Source of the DNA: Chthonomonadales bacterium
GTDB lineage: Bacteria > Armatimonadota > Chthonomonadetes > Chthonomonadales > CAJBBX01
NCBI GenBank assembly: GCA_013360745.1
Contig: JABWBA010000002.1
Location: forward strand, 43,288 to 107,287
Length of the DNA stretch: 64,000 bases
Reading direction: 5' to 3'
Shown: piece by piece, positions 7,823-16,137 of the stretch
Position numbering within the stretch: the first letter of the stretch is position 1
How the letters are laid out: every line of letters begins with the position of its first letter
The notes under the pieces: generated by a model
Databases searched by the model: none
The model's input: the letters and a program-made list of their open reading frames with translations, nothing else
Told to the model about the DNA's origin: nothing
Program-made: the position numbers and the translations under genes

Positions 7823-8462
7823 AGCGGAGCACGAGGACGTAGTGGCAGCCGCTGCCGGCCATGACGAAGAGATGCCATAGGTCGTGCCCATCAAACACAT
7901 TCGGCCAGCGGCGGGGCCATTCCGTGGCGTAGAACACCACGCCGCCGGTATAGGCAAGGCCGCCGCCGACAAGCCACCACAGGGCCGCAGGAGGCAGCGC
8001 AGCGCGGATGGGGCCGAGGGCGATGATCGCCAGCCACCCCATGAGAATATACAGGGTGACCCGAACCCAGTGGGGGCAGGTGCGCCACAGGACCATCGCC
8101 AGGATCCCCGCAACGGCCAGCCCCCAGACCGCGCCGAAAATGCTCCAGCCCCATCCGCCCCGCAGGGCGACCAGACAGAGAGGCGTATAGGTGCCGGCGA
8201 TCAACAGGAAGATGCTCATGTGGTCGAGCTTATTGAGCCAGCGGATGGCCTTCGGGCCTACGCGCAGCGAATGGTACAGGGCGCTGGCCGTATAGAGAAT
8301 GATGAGCGTCGCGCCGTAGATCGCGAAGCTTACGGTATGCCATGCGCGCCCGTGGGCGGCGATGAGCAGATAGACGAGGCCGACAACGGAGAGGATCGCG
8401 GCGAAGCCGTGGGACAGCCCGCTGAATGGTTGGCGCAGGACTTTATTGAGACGGAACGGCAT
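7803..8462 (-). CDS. Hemolysin III / PAQR-type seven-helix membrane protein
   Basis: The open frame reaches 8681, but ATG at 8462 has a GGGAGC ribosome binding site six bases upstream and starts the family-typical N-terminus (MPFRLNKVLRQPFSGLSHG), giving 219 residues. Seven hydrophobic helices are visible. Conserved family features are SGLSHG near helix 1, ASALYHSL after helix 2, LDHMSIFLLIAGTYTP in helix 3 and HDLWHLFVMAGSGCHY in the last helix. The His and Asp residues correspond to the metal-binding core of the PAQR/HlyIII superfamily. Bacterial members are linked to membrane lipid homeostasis; a haemolysin role should not be assumed. Convergent overlap with the glycosidase gene is 20 bases. 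Confidence 0.9.
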   Translation of the reverse strand: MPFRLNKVLRQPFSGLSHGFAAILSVVGLVYLLIAAHGRAWHTVSFAIYGATLIILYTASALYHSLRVGPKAIRWLNKLDHMSIFLLIAGTYTPLCLVALRGGWGWSIFGAVWGLAVAGILAMVLWRTCPHWVRVTLYILMGWLAIIALGPIRAALPPAALWWLVGGGLAYTGGVVFYATEWPRRWPNVFDGHDLWHLFVMAGSGCHYVLVLRFIGAVA

Positions 8463-8617
8463 GAACGCTCCCTGGGTAACGGGCTGCATCGAACTAACGG
8501 ATATCCATACGTTTCGATGGCCCTGGTCGTTTGCGTGCGTCTCGCCCATTCCCCGAGAATGGGGCGGGCGGCCGCGACGGACCGCCCGCTGGTTCATCCG
8601 GGACGCTGGGGCGAGAA

Positions 8618-9478
8618 CTAGGGGCGCGGTCGCACCGCCGGTCTGATCTCCCGCATGGTCGCCCGGTACCACTGGACGCACTTGCGGACGTTCTCGAGGA
8701 GTTCGGCGCCCGATGTTCGCTCATACTCGATGGAGATCGGCCCCCTGAAGCCCTGCGCGACGAGCTCCTGCAGCTGGGCCTTGACATCGCCGGCTCCCGT
8801 TCCGAAGGGGACGTCCTCTTTCTCGGTGTTCAGGTCCTTGAAGTGCAGAGAGGTGATCCGGCCTTTGAGCTGCTTCAACGCGTCGACGGGATTGATACCC
8901 GAGCGGTACCAGTGTCCGGTGTCGGCGCAGGCTCCCACGAACGAATCGATCCCGTCGACGGCCTTCAGAACCGTCTCGGGGCTCCAGTAGTGCGAGGGTT
9001 TCGGGTGGTTATGGATGCCGACCTTGATGTTGTACTCCCGGCAGAGTTTGCCGATCATCGACAGGGCAGCTTCCGGCGGCTCGGAGTTGATCACGCCGAT
9101 CCCCATGGTCTTGGCGAACTCGAAGACCTTCCGATTCTCTTCTTCGTTCTCACCGAGACCGACGACTCCATAGGCGACGGCCCGCACCTGTTTGGCCTGG
9201 AGACGGGCCTTGACCTCGGCGATCACCTCGGGCGAGGCGTTGTGATCGAAGCCGATCGGGTTGTCCTTGGACAGCTTCTGACCGGGGAAGAACTCGACAT
9301 TCCGGATGCCGAGGCTGTTGACCGTGTCGATGGTGTCCAGGACGGTCAGCTCGCGGAAGGTCCACGCCTGGCACGAGAGCTGCATGCCCGCACGGCGCGG
9401 ACGCTGGGCCTGCGGGGCCTGGGCGAGGGCGAACCCGCCGATGGAGGCGATCAATACGATGGAGGCTAGGATACGCAT
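8618..9478 (-). CDS. Secreted sugar phosphate isomerase/epimerase-like TIM barrel protein
   Basis: ATG at 9478 is preceded by AGGAAAGGAG, so it is preferred over the upstream ATG at 9517. The 286-residue product starts with a signal peptide (about residues 1-20, ending GGFALAQA). The mature part is a xylose isomerase-like TIM barrel: LGIRNVEFFPGQ, VGLGENEEENRK, IKVGIHNHPK, VGACADTGHW, ITSLHFKDL and GPISIEYERT. His, Asp and Glu residues lie at the places that bind a divalent metal in this family (HNH, DTGHW, HFKD, EYE). It probably isomerises or epimerises a sugar, or cleaves keto-glycosides as some secreted relatives do. The substrate is unknown. Confidence 0.85.
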   Translation of the reverse strand: MRILASIVLIASIGGFALAQAPQAQRPRRAGMQLSCQAWTFRELTVLDTIDTVNSLGIRNVEFFPGQKLSKDNPIGFDHNASPEVIAEVKARLQAKQVRAVAYGVVGLGENEEENRKVFEFAKTMGIGVINSEPPEAALSMIGKLCREYNIKVGIHNHPKPSHYWSPETVLKAVDGIDSFVGACADTGHWYRSGINPVDALKQLKGRITSLHFKDLNTEKEDVPFGTGAGDVKAQLQELVAQGFRGPISIEYERTSGAELLENVRKCVQWYRATMREIRPAVRPRP

Positions 9479-9529
9479 GGTAAGGACTCCTTTCCTGACT
9501 CGACGATCATGATACACGGATGCGCAAGA

Positions 9530-10885
9530 TCATGCCGCGGCTTCGAGCGCCGATTGGGCGCGCTGGATCATATCACGAGCGTCCCGTTCTGTGGGGGCCT
9601 CCGCGATGACGCGGATGATCGGTTCGGTGTTGCTGGCTCTCGCCTGCAGCCACCGATCGGACCACAGGATCTTGACGCCGTCGATCTCATCCAGCCGACC
9701 ATCGGCGAAGGCCTCCCGCAGTCTTCGGAGGGCGACCGGGACGTCCCTCGGACGAGTCGCGATCCGGGTCTTCAGCATCGCGTACGAGGGTATCGCACCC
9801 CGGAGCTCGTGGATCGATCGTCCGGTCACCGCCATCGCTTCGAGAACGCGCCCCATGGCGACGAAGCTGTCCCGACACGGGTTGATCTGCGGCGCGATGA
9901 CCCCGCCGTTGCCTTCACCGCCGATCTCGGCCCCAACCTCGAGCATCCGCTCCACGACGTTTACTTCGCCCACCCTCGTTCGGTAGAGCGTCGAGCCGGT
10001 CTCCGCGCAGATATCATCGATCATCCTGCTCGTCGATACGTTGACCACCACCGGGCCCGGACGAACCGAGGTCACCTGCCGTACGGCCAGCGCGAGCGTC
10101 AGCTCTTCGCCGAGAGGCCTGCCGTCCGAATCGGCGATGGCGAGACGGTCCGCATCGGCGTCCTGAATGAACCCGATGTCCGCGCCGCATTCCCTAACGG
10201 CCCGCGTGAGGTCCCCCATATGCTCGGGAATCGGCTCGGGATCATGCGGGAACGGCCGGTTCGGGTCCGTATGGATCGCGGTCACGCGACAGCCGAGCGC
10301 CCGAAGAAACTCGGGCGTCGCATGCGAGGCCGCGCCGTTGCAGCAATCTACCGCCACGTGAATGTGAGCCGCCCGAATCGCCCCTGTATCCAGCGCGGCC
10401 AGGACGGCGCTGCGGTGCCGCTCGATGGCCGTGTCGTCGGTACGGATCGGCTCGACGGACATGCCGTCGACTCGGGGATAGGCCCCCTGATGGTACAGGT
10501 CCGTCAGCTCGGCGGCTTCATGGGGACGGAGCAGGATGCCGTCGGCTCCGAAGAACTTCAGCGCATTCCACTCGATGGGATTATGGCTTGCGGTCAGGCA
10601 GACGCCGCCGAACGCTCCGGTTTCGCGAAGGTGCAGCTGCAGCGACGGGACCGGCAGGATCCCGACGTCCACCGGCGCGCAGCCGACGCTCAAGAGACCC
10701 GCAAATACGGCATGCTTCACCATGTCCCGGGACGGCCGGCTGTCGGTTCCCACCACGATGGGCCCGGCCCCCGCATAGGTGCCGAACGCCGCCGCGAACG
10801 AGGTGACGAGCTGCGGCGTCAGGGCATTGCCTACGACACCGCGAACCCCCGATATGCTGATCTTCAGGGCGAGCTGTTTGCTCAT
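9530..10885 (-). CDS. Phosphohexomutase (phosphoglucosamine/phosphomannomutase family), copy 1
   Basis: 451 residues from ATG 10885, which follows the upstream paralogue's stop by one base and has GGAGG in the preceding coding sequence. It shows all four family loops: ISGVRGVVG at the N-terminus, the phosphoserine loop TASHNPIEWN, the Mg-binding loop DADADR, the sugar-binding loop GEGNGG, and the phosphate-binding RASNTEP near the C-terminus. Such enzymes interconvert 1- and 6-phosphates of glucose, mannose or glucosamine in the cytosol. Whether it is GlmM or a phosphomannomutase cannot be decided here. It pairs with copy 2 as a tandem duplication on one transcript. Confidence 0.9.
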   Translation of the reverse strand: MSKQLALKISISGVRGVVGNALTPQLVTSFAAAFGTYAGAGPIVVGTDSRPSRDMVKHAVFAGLLSVGCAPVDVGILPVPSLQLHLRETGAFGGVCLTASHNPIEWNALKFFGADGILLRPHEAAELTDLYHQGAYPRVDGMSVEPIRTDDTAIERHRSAVLAALDTGAIRAAHIHVAVDCCNGAASHATPEFLRALGCRVTAIHTDPNRPFPHDPEPIPEHMGDLTRAVRECGADIGFIQDADADRLAIADSDGRPLGEELTLALAVRQVTSVRPGPVVVNVSTSRMIDDICAETGSTLYRTRVGEVNVVERMLEVGAEIGGEGNGGVIAPQINPCRDSFVAMGRVLEAMAVTGRSIHELRGAIPSYAMLKTRIATRPRDVPVALRRLREAFADGRLDEIDGVKILWSDRWLQARASNTEPIIRVIAEAPTERDARDMIQRAQSALEAAA

Positions 10886-10886
10886 C

Positions 10887-12251
10887 TCAGCGGCCTCCGT
10901 ACGCCCACGCCGCCCGGCGCGTGAGGGCCATCGTGCTGCTGAACAGCTCCTCGGCCCGGCCCTCGGTCTCAGCCTCAACGATCACCCGGAGCAGCGGCTC
11001 GGTATTCGATGCGCGGATGTGCAGCCACGCATCCGGCCAATCGAACCGAATCCCGTCGGACAGGTCCGGTCGGGTATCGGCAAACCGCTCACGGATCCCT
11101 TCGAGGAGCCTGTAGACCTGTTCGGGAGGGCAGCGCAGCTCACCCTTCCGCATGTGGTATTCGGGCAGCGAGCTCGCGCTGATCTCGAGGGGAACGTCGT
11201 GCAGGGCGCTGTGTTCCAGCAGAAGGCCGAGCGTCAGGAGCGCATCGAAGGTATGGGCGGTCGGGAGGAGGGCGACGCCTCCGTTGCCCTCGCCGGCGAT
11301 CACGGCGGCCTCATTGAGCGCCCGCTCCATGACGTGCCCCTCGCCTACCGACGTCCGATAACACGGACACCCGCATTCCGCCGCGAGCGCCTCGGTCATC
11401 CGGGATGTCGACTGATTGATCACCACCGACCCGACCTTCCGGATCAGGGCTGCTCGAACCGCGAGCGGGAGGGTCGCCTCCTCCGACAGGGCTTGTCCGG
11501 ACCCGAGGACAAGGCCCAGCCGATCGCCGTCGATGTTGAGCGCAGCCCCGAGGTCGGCATCCACGCTTCTCATCAACGCCGCCAGCTGCCGCATATTCGC
11601 GGGGGACGGGGCAGGCGGATGGGCAAACTGCCCCGAGGCGTCATCGTTAAGCCCGATCAGCGTACAACCGGCTCGCTCCAGAAACGCCCGACCGGCGTCG
11701 GTTGCGGCGCCGTTGCAGAAATCCAGAGCCACCCGGAACTTCCGTCCGCGGATGGCCCCGATGTCCAGCGCATCGCAGAGGGTATCGACGTAGTCGTCGA
11801 TCATGGTCGGAGCCGACCGAACGCCCCTCAGGCCATGCCACGGCGCCAGAAGGAACGCCGACGCGTGGTAGATATCGAGGAGCTCCTCGGTGTTGGCCGA
11901 GTTCAACAGCCCTCCATCGGGGCCAAGGAACTTCAGGGCGTTCCAACGTCCGTCGTTATGGCTGCCCGTGATCGAGATGCCGCCGGCAGCGCCGAGACGC
12001 CGCACCGCATGGGAGACCATCGGCGTGGTGCAGATCCCGAGATCGATCGTATCGGCGCCGGTCGAGATGAGCGCGGCGAGGACCGCCGAATGGAACAGGG
12101 TCGAGCTCGGCCTCGTATCCCTGCCAATCACCACGGTTTCGCCGCCGCAATAGGTGCCAAACGCCGCCGCGAAATCGACGACCAGTTCGGGGGTCATCGC
12201 ATCGCCGACGACTCCCCGCACACCCGAGGTACCGATCTTCAGTTGTCTCAT
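10887..12251 (-). CDS. Phosphohexomutase paralogue, copy 2, with altered metal loop
   Basis: 454 residues and clearly a sister of the gene just downstream: IGTSGVRGVVGDA, ITGSHNDGRWNALKFLG, GEGNGG and RASNTEPLLRVI align along the whole length. Two active-site loops differ. The serine loop is TGSHND instead of TASHNP, keeping the Ser. The metal loop is NIDGDR, so the first of the three metal-binding Asp residues is Asn. It could have shifted substrate or metal use, or reduced activity. It is the promoter-proximal gene of the pair, transcribed away from the GH67-like gene at 12460, and 208 bases separate the two divergent starts. Confidence 0.88.
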   Translation of the reverse strand: MRQLKIGTSGVRGVVGDAMTPELVVDFAAAFGTYCGGETVVIGRDTRPSSTLFHSAVLAALISTGADTIDLGICTTPMVSHAVRRLGAAGGISITGSHNDGRWNALKFLGPDGGLLNSANTEELLDIYHASAFLLAPWHGLRGVRSAPTMIDDYVDTLCDALDIGAIRGRKFRVALDFCNGAATDAGRAFLERAGCTLIGLNDDASGQFAHPPAPSPANMRQLAALMRSVDADLGAALNIDGDRLGLVLGSGQALSEEATLPLAVRAALIRKVGSVVINQSTSRMTEALAAECGCPCYRTSVGEGHVMERALNEAAVIAGEGNGGVALLPTAHTFDALLTLGLLLEHSALHDVPLEISASSLPEYHMRKGELRCPPEQVYRLLEGIRERFADTRPDLSDGIRFDWPDAWLHIRASNTEPLLRVIVEAETEGRAEELFSSTMALTRRAAWAYGGR

Positions 12252-12459
12252 TGTGCCGTATCACCGATTGTACCGCAGGCGGGCGCAGGCGATATACCCG
12301 CGGCGCGTGCCGAGCTGCTGGAGGAATCGCGCCTCGGTCCGACGAAGTTCACGAAGCCATGCCCCTCGCAACTCCCATTGTCGATCGCCCGTGCGCCTTT
12401 TATGGTCTACGATGCGGTCGGCGCCGCCTGCCTGCAACCCGCCCTCACGGAGAACGGTT

Positions 12460-14799
12460 ATGCTCGCCTACAGTCTGGTCCCGATCGCGATGAGCCTGAT
12501 GCCGGGTCCCGGTCCGATCGACCTGTCCCGAGCCGTCATCGTGGTTCGGGGGGATGGAGCTCCGGAAGTCGAGCGGACGGCCGCCCAGGTCCTCTCGGAA
12601 GAGGTCGAACTTCGCTCCGGCCTGCGCTGGCCAGGGGTCACCGCCTGGCCCGCCCAGGGCTGGACGATCGCGCTTGTCGCGGGCCCCGACCGGGCGCTCC
12701 ACGGACGGATCCGGCCGATCGACGCACCCGACGTCGCGGACGCGTACGCCATCCACGCCGAACCGCAAACGGCCACGCTCTGGGTCGTCGGCCATGATCC
12801 TCGCGGGGCGCTCTTTGGGGTCGGCCGCCTTCTGCGGCGGCTCGAATGCCGCAAGGGCAAGGTTCTGCTTCCTGAACCGCTGAGTCTGCGGACCGCGCCG
12901 GCCTATCCGATTCGGGGCCATCAGCTCGGCTATCGCGCCACGGCCAACTCGTACGATGCCTGGAAGCCGGAGCAGTACGATCGATACATCCGCGAGCTCA
13001 CCTTCTTCGGTACGAATGCGATCGAGAACATCCCGCTGCAGGACGAACGGCCGATCATCTCCCGTGTCCCTCGCGAGACGATGAACGTCGAAATCAGCCG
13101 GATCTGCGGCCGCTACGGCCTCGATCACTGGCTATGGACTCCCATCGAGTTCGACCTTACGGACGTCGCCCGCCGCGCGGAGTGGCTCGCCTATCATCGC
13201 AAACTCTTCCGCGACCTGCCGCATCTGGCCGGTGTGTTCGTGCCGGGCGGCGATCCCGGGAGCAACGATCCCGAGCAGGTCCTCCCCTGTCTCGTGGACC
13301 TCTGGGACGCACTCAAGCAGAGCCACCCGGAGGCCCGCATCTGGATGTCGATGCAGGGCTTCAACCGGTTTCAAGAGGACTACGTGTATCGCTGGATCGA
13401 GGAGAACCGGCCCGCGTGGCTTGCGGGGCTGGTCGGCGGCCCGTCCAGCGCGCCGCTGCACGTCGTCCGCGCGCGGCTTCCGAAAGGCTACAAACTCCGG
13501 GACTATCCGGACATCACGCATTGCGTGCGCGCCCAGTTCCCGGTCCCCTACTGGGATCCGGCCTTCGCCTTCACGCTCGGGAGGGAACCGGTCAACCCTC
13601 GTCCGTCGTTCTACGCCGATATCCATCACGACACGGCGATGTTCACCGATGGCTTCATCACCTATTCCGACGGCGTCCACGACGACCTGAACAAATGCGT
13701 ATGGAGCGCTCTGGGCTGGGACCCGAAGGGCGATCTCCGTACGGTGGTTACGGAGTACGCCCGGGTATTCCTGGGCGCGGATGTCGCCGAAGACGCCGCG
13801 GCCGGGCTCTTCGCGCTCGAGCGCAACTGGATCGGCTCGCTGATCGACAACGGAACGGTGGACGGAACCTATGCCCTCTGGCAGCGGCTCCAGCGCGAAC
13901 ACAGCGATCTTCGAGACAGCTGGCGAGCCCAGATGTACGCCCTGCGCGCTGCCTACGATCTCTACACGCGCAAACGGTTGATCCATGAGCGAGACCTTGA
14001 GCTGAGGGCGAACGCCGCTCTCCTCGATGCGCCGACCTCGGGATCCGAGCAGGCGGTTGCGAGGGCGAGAGAGATACTCGATGCGCCACCAATCGAGCAG
14101 AACCTGGCCCGGGAGGTTACCGCCCTCTGCGACGCGCTGTATCGATCCATCGGGCTCCAGACCAGCGTTGCGAAGTACGGGGCCATCGGCGCCGAGCGGG
14201 GCGCGACGCTCGACTTTCTCGATTACCCGCTGAACAATCGGTGGTGGCTCGAGGATGAGATGGCGAGGGCCCTCACGCTCAGCACGGAAGGGGAACGAGT
14301 CGGCAGACTGGGGCAAATCGCCCGGTGGGAGGATCCGGGCCCGGGAGGCTTCTACGACGATATCGGGAATGTCGGCCGATCCCCGCACGAGATCCGCCAC
14401 GAGCGTCTCGAACGCCCCATCCTCGATATGGACCATATGGCGCTCCCGGGGGCCATGTGGTGGGTAGGCAAGCACGAGCACGCCCGCGCGCGCCAATCAT
14501 GGATCACCAGCATGGACTGGCCGAAGGGGCTCCGGTACGCCGGGCTCGATCCGAACGCCGATTACACCGTCCGGACCACCGGATACGGCGATTGCTTCGT
14601 TCGGGCCAACGGCGTTCGGCTGACGCCCACGCTCTACGGCAAGGAGCTGGGCGCCGTCAAGGAGTTCCCCGTACCCCGGGGTCTCTATACCGATGGTATG
14701 CTGACGATCACGTTCGATCCCACTTTTGAACCCGACCTGAACTGGCGCGTCCAGTCCCGCCTGTGCGAGGTGTGGCTCATCCGGACATCGAACCGATAG
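12460..14799 (+). CDS. Large GH67/GH20-like glycoside hydrolase family protein
   Basis: The frame is open from 12154, but ATG at 12460 with GGAG nine bases upstream starts the recognisable protein of 779 residues. Residues about 20-150 form the alpha/beta domain that precedes the barrel in hexosaminidases and alpha-glucuronidases (AAQVLSEEVELRSGLRWP, DAYAIHAE, LWVVGHDPRGALFGVGRLL). A TIM barrel follows, with YPIRGHQLGYR, ELTFFGTNAIENIP, VFVPGGDPG and IWMSMQGFN. The C-terminal 250 residues are helical, then a beta-rich end. The N-terminus has only a weak hydrophobic stretch, so secretion is uncertain. The catalytic pair cannot be fixed by eye. The secreted protein gene at 14809 starts 9 bases after its stop, indicating one operon. 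Confidence 0.8.
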   Translation: MLAYSLVPIAMSLMPGPGPIDLSRAVIVVRGDGAPEVERTAAQVLSEEVELRSGLRWPGVTAWPAQGWTIALVAGPDRALHGRIRPIDAPDVADAYAIHAEPQTATLWVVGHDPRGALFGVGRLLRRLECRKGKVLLPEPLSLRTAPAYPIRGHQLGYRATANSYDAWKPEQYDRYIRELTFFGTNAIENIPLQDERPIISRVPRETMNVEISRICGRYGLDHWLWTPIEFDLTDVARRAEWLAYHRKLFRDLPHLAGVFVPGGDPGSNDPEQVLPCLVDLWDALKQSHPEARIWMSMQGFNRFQEDYVYRWIEENRPAWLAGLVGGPSSAPLHVVRARLPKGYKLRDYPDITHCVRAQFPVPYWDPAFAFTLGREPVNPRPSFYADIHHDTAMFTDGFITYSDGVHDDLNKCVWSALGWDPKGDLRTVVTEYARVFLGADVAEDAAAGLFALERNWIGSLIDNGTVDGTYALWQRLQREHSDLRDSWRAQMYALRAAYDLYTRKRLIHERDLELRANAALLDAPTSGSEQAVARAREILDAPPIEQNLAREVTALCDALYRSIGLQTSVAKYGAIGAERGATLDFLDYPLNNRWWLEDEMARALTLSTEGERVGRLGQIARWEDPGPGGFYDDIGNVGRSPHEIRHERLERPILDMDHMALPGAMWWVGKHEHARARQSWITSMDWPKGLRYAGLDPNADYTVRTTGYGDCFVRANGVRLTPTLYGKELGAVKEFPVPRGLYTDGMLTITFDPTFEPDLNWRVQSRLCEVWLIRTSNR

Positions 14800-14808
14800 G
14801 AGACGCCC

Positions 14809-16005
14809 ATGCGCTCGATCTATGCACCTCTGATCCTCCTCGGCCTGGCCGCAGCAGCTGCGGCCCGCCCGCCCGCCTGGAAGTCGCTGCCCGAGGTCCA
14901 ACCCACGGGCGAGCTGCAGGTCCAGGGCTGCTACACGGTGACAAACCGGAATGAGGCGCTCTGGAAGCGCCCGAAGTTCGTCTATGACCGCCGGGCCGCC
15001 ACGGGGCGCAAACTCGCCCGGGTCATCGTGCTGATCTATGATCCCATCCTGAAGGGTGAGGGGGGCAAACGGCTCACCGAGCACTTCAAATGGAACGATC
15101 CGGTGCAGTACTCCCATATCCTCGCGGACGTCGTCCGGCAGGCCAGCTGGGGCTATATCAACTATGAGATCGTCGATACGATCACCGTCGATCGGTTTCC
15201 GACCCGGTTGGACGGAAGCCGCTACGACGAGGCGTCCTATCTGGAAGCGCACCGTACGCAGAAGTGGTTCCCGATCACGGCCTCCTATCGGGGCTTTTTC
15301 GAAGACAACGGTCTGCTCGAGCGATGCCGACGGGAGAAGATCACCGAGCTGTGGGTCTGGGGCGCGCCCGGCTTCCATTTCGATGAGTTCGCCATGTACA
15401 TCCCCAATCGCTACGCCCGATTCGGTCCGACCGACAACCCGTGGCTCTACCGCCCGTACGACATTCCGCCCGAGATCGGCCATACCATGTGGGTGATGGG
15501 CTTCAACTACGAAGTCGGTCCCGACAACATGATCCACAGCTACGCCCATCGCATCGAGAGCATGGCCGCGCTGTCCATGGCCGATGGCGTCTGGGCTCCA
15601 AAGAGCAAGCGGGACCCCTGGAATGTCTTCTCATGGCTCGAGATGGACACCCCGGGCACGCCGTCCATGGTCGGCAACTGCCATGTCCCGCCCAACGGCC
15701 AGGCGGGCTATGACTACAACAATCCGAGGCGGGTCGCCTCGTGGGCCGACGCCTGGCGGCGCTATCCCGACCTGCGAGAGAGGACCAGAGAGATCGGCGC
15801 CGCGGAATGGGGCAACAGCCATTTCGGTTATATGAAGTGGCTGCTGGAACGGGTGCCCAAGTTCCCCGGCCACACCATCTACGGCTACAACAACTGGTGG
15901 GTCTACATCGCGAACACCGACGAGGACCTGCCGGACTACAAGATGCCGAACCCGAGCAAGTTCCTCCTGCCGGAGGGTTACCCCGCTCCTCAGCCGACAC
16001 CCTGA
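14809..16005 (+). CDS. Secreted protein of unknown function, partner of GH67/GH20-like protein
   Basis: 398 residues with a clear signal peptide (MRSIYAPLILLGLAAAAAARP). The ribosome binding site AGGAG overlaps the stop of the preceding gene, so translation is probably coupled. The mature protein is rich in aromatic residues, with blocks such as ARVIVLIYDPILKGEG, ELWVWGAPGFHFDEFAMY, MVGNCHVPPNGQAGYDYNNP and GYNNWWVYIANTDEDLPDY. I do not recognise a Pfam-type family with certainty. Conserved-looking His, Asp and Glu clusters suggest an enzyme rather than a binding protein. Its coupling to the glycosidase suggests a shared glycan substrate. Confidence 0.72.
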   Translation: MRSIYAPLILLGLAAAAAARPPAWKSLPEVQPTGELQVQGCYTVTNRNEALWKRPKFVYDRRAATGRKLARVIVLIYDPILKGEGGKRLTEHFKWNDPVQYSHILADVVRQASWGYINYEIVDTITVDRFPTRLDGSRYDEASYLEAHRTQKWFPITASYRGFFEDNGLLERCRREKITELWVWGAPGFHFDEFAMYIPNRYARFGPTDNPWLYRPYDIPPEIGHTMWVMGFNYEVGPDNMIHSYAHRIESMAALSMADGVWAPKSKRDPWNVFSWLEMDTPGTPSMVGNCHVPPNGQAGYDYNNPRRVASWADAWRRYPDLRERTREIGAAEWGNSHFGYMKWLLERVPKFPGHTIYGYNNWWVYIANTDEDLPDYKMPNPSKFLLPEGYPAPQPTP

Positions 16006-16035
16006 GCCTTCGGGACGTTCGGTTCTCCCCGATGC

Positions 16036-16070
16036 CCTGTCCGGCAGCGGGCAGGAATCCCGCCTCTTTT
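16036..16070 (+). terminator. Possible weak terminator before araB
   Basis: CCTGTCC (16036-16042) can pair with GGGCAGG (16049-16055), including one G-U pair, around a six-base loop. A short pyrimidine-rich run ending TTTT (16065-16070) begins about ten bases later. The position between the secreted protein gene and the araB promoter region fits a terminator, but the T-run is distant, so this is a low-confidence call. Confidence 0.3.
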
Positions 16071-16137
16071 GGCGAACCTGTTCGGAGACCGCCAGGCGAT
16101 TTCGGCGGGCGCAGGGGACGATAGGAGGGGAGCCCGG

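Noticed and set aside
12154..12459. N-terminal extension of the GH67/GH20-like gene
   Set aside because: It overlaps the divergent phosphohexomutase gene and its promoter region; ATG 12460 has a good ribosome binding site and begins the recognisable protein.
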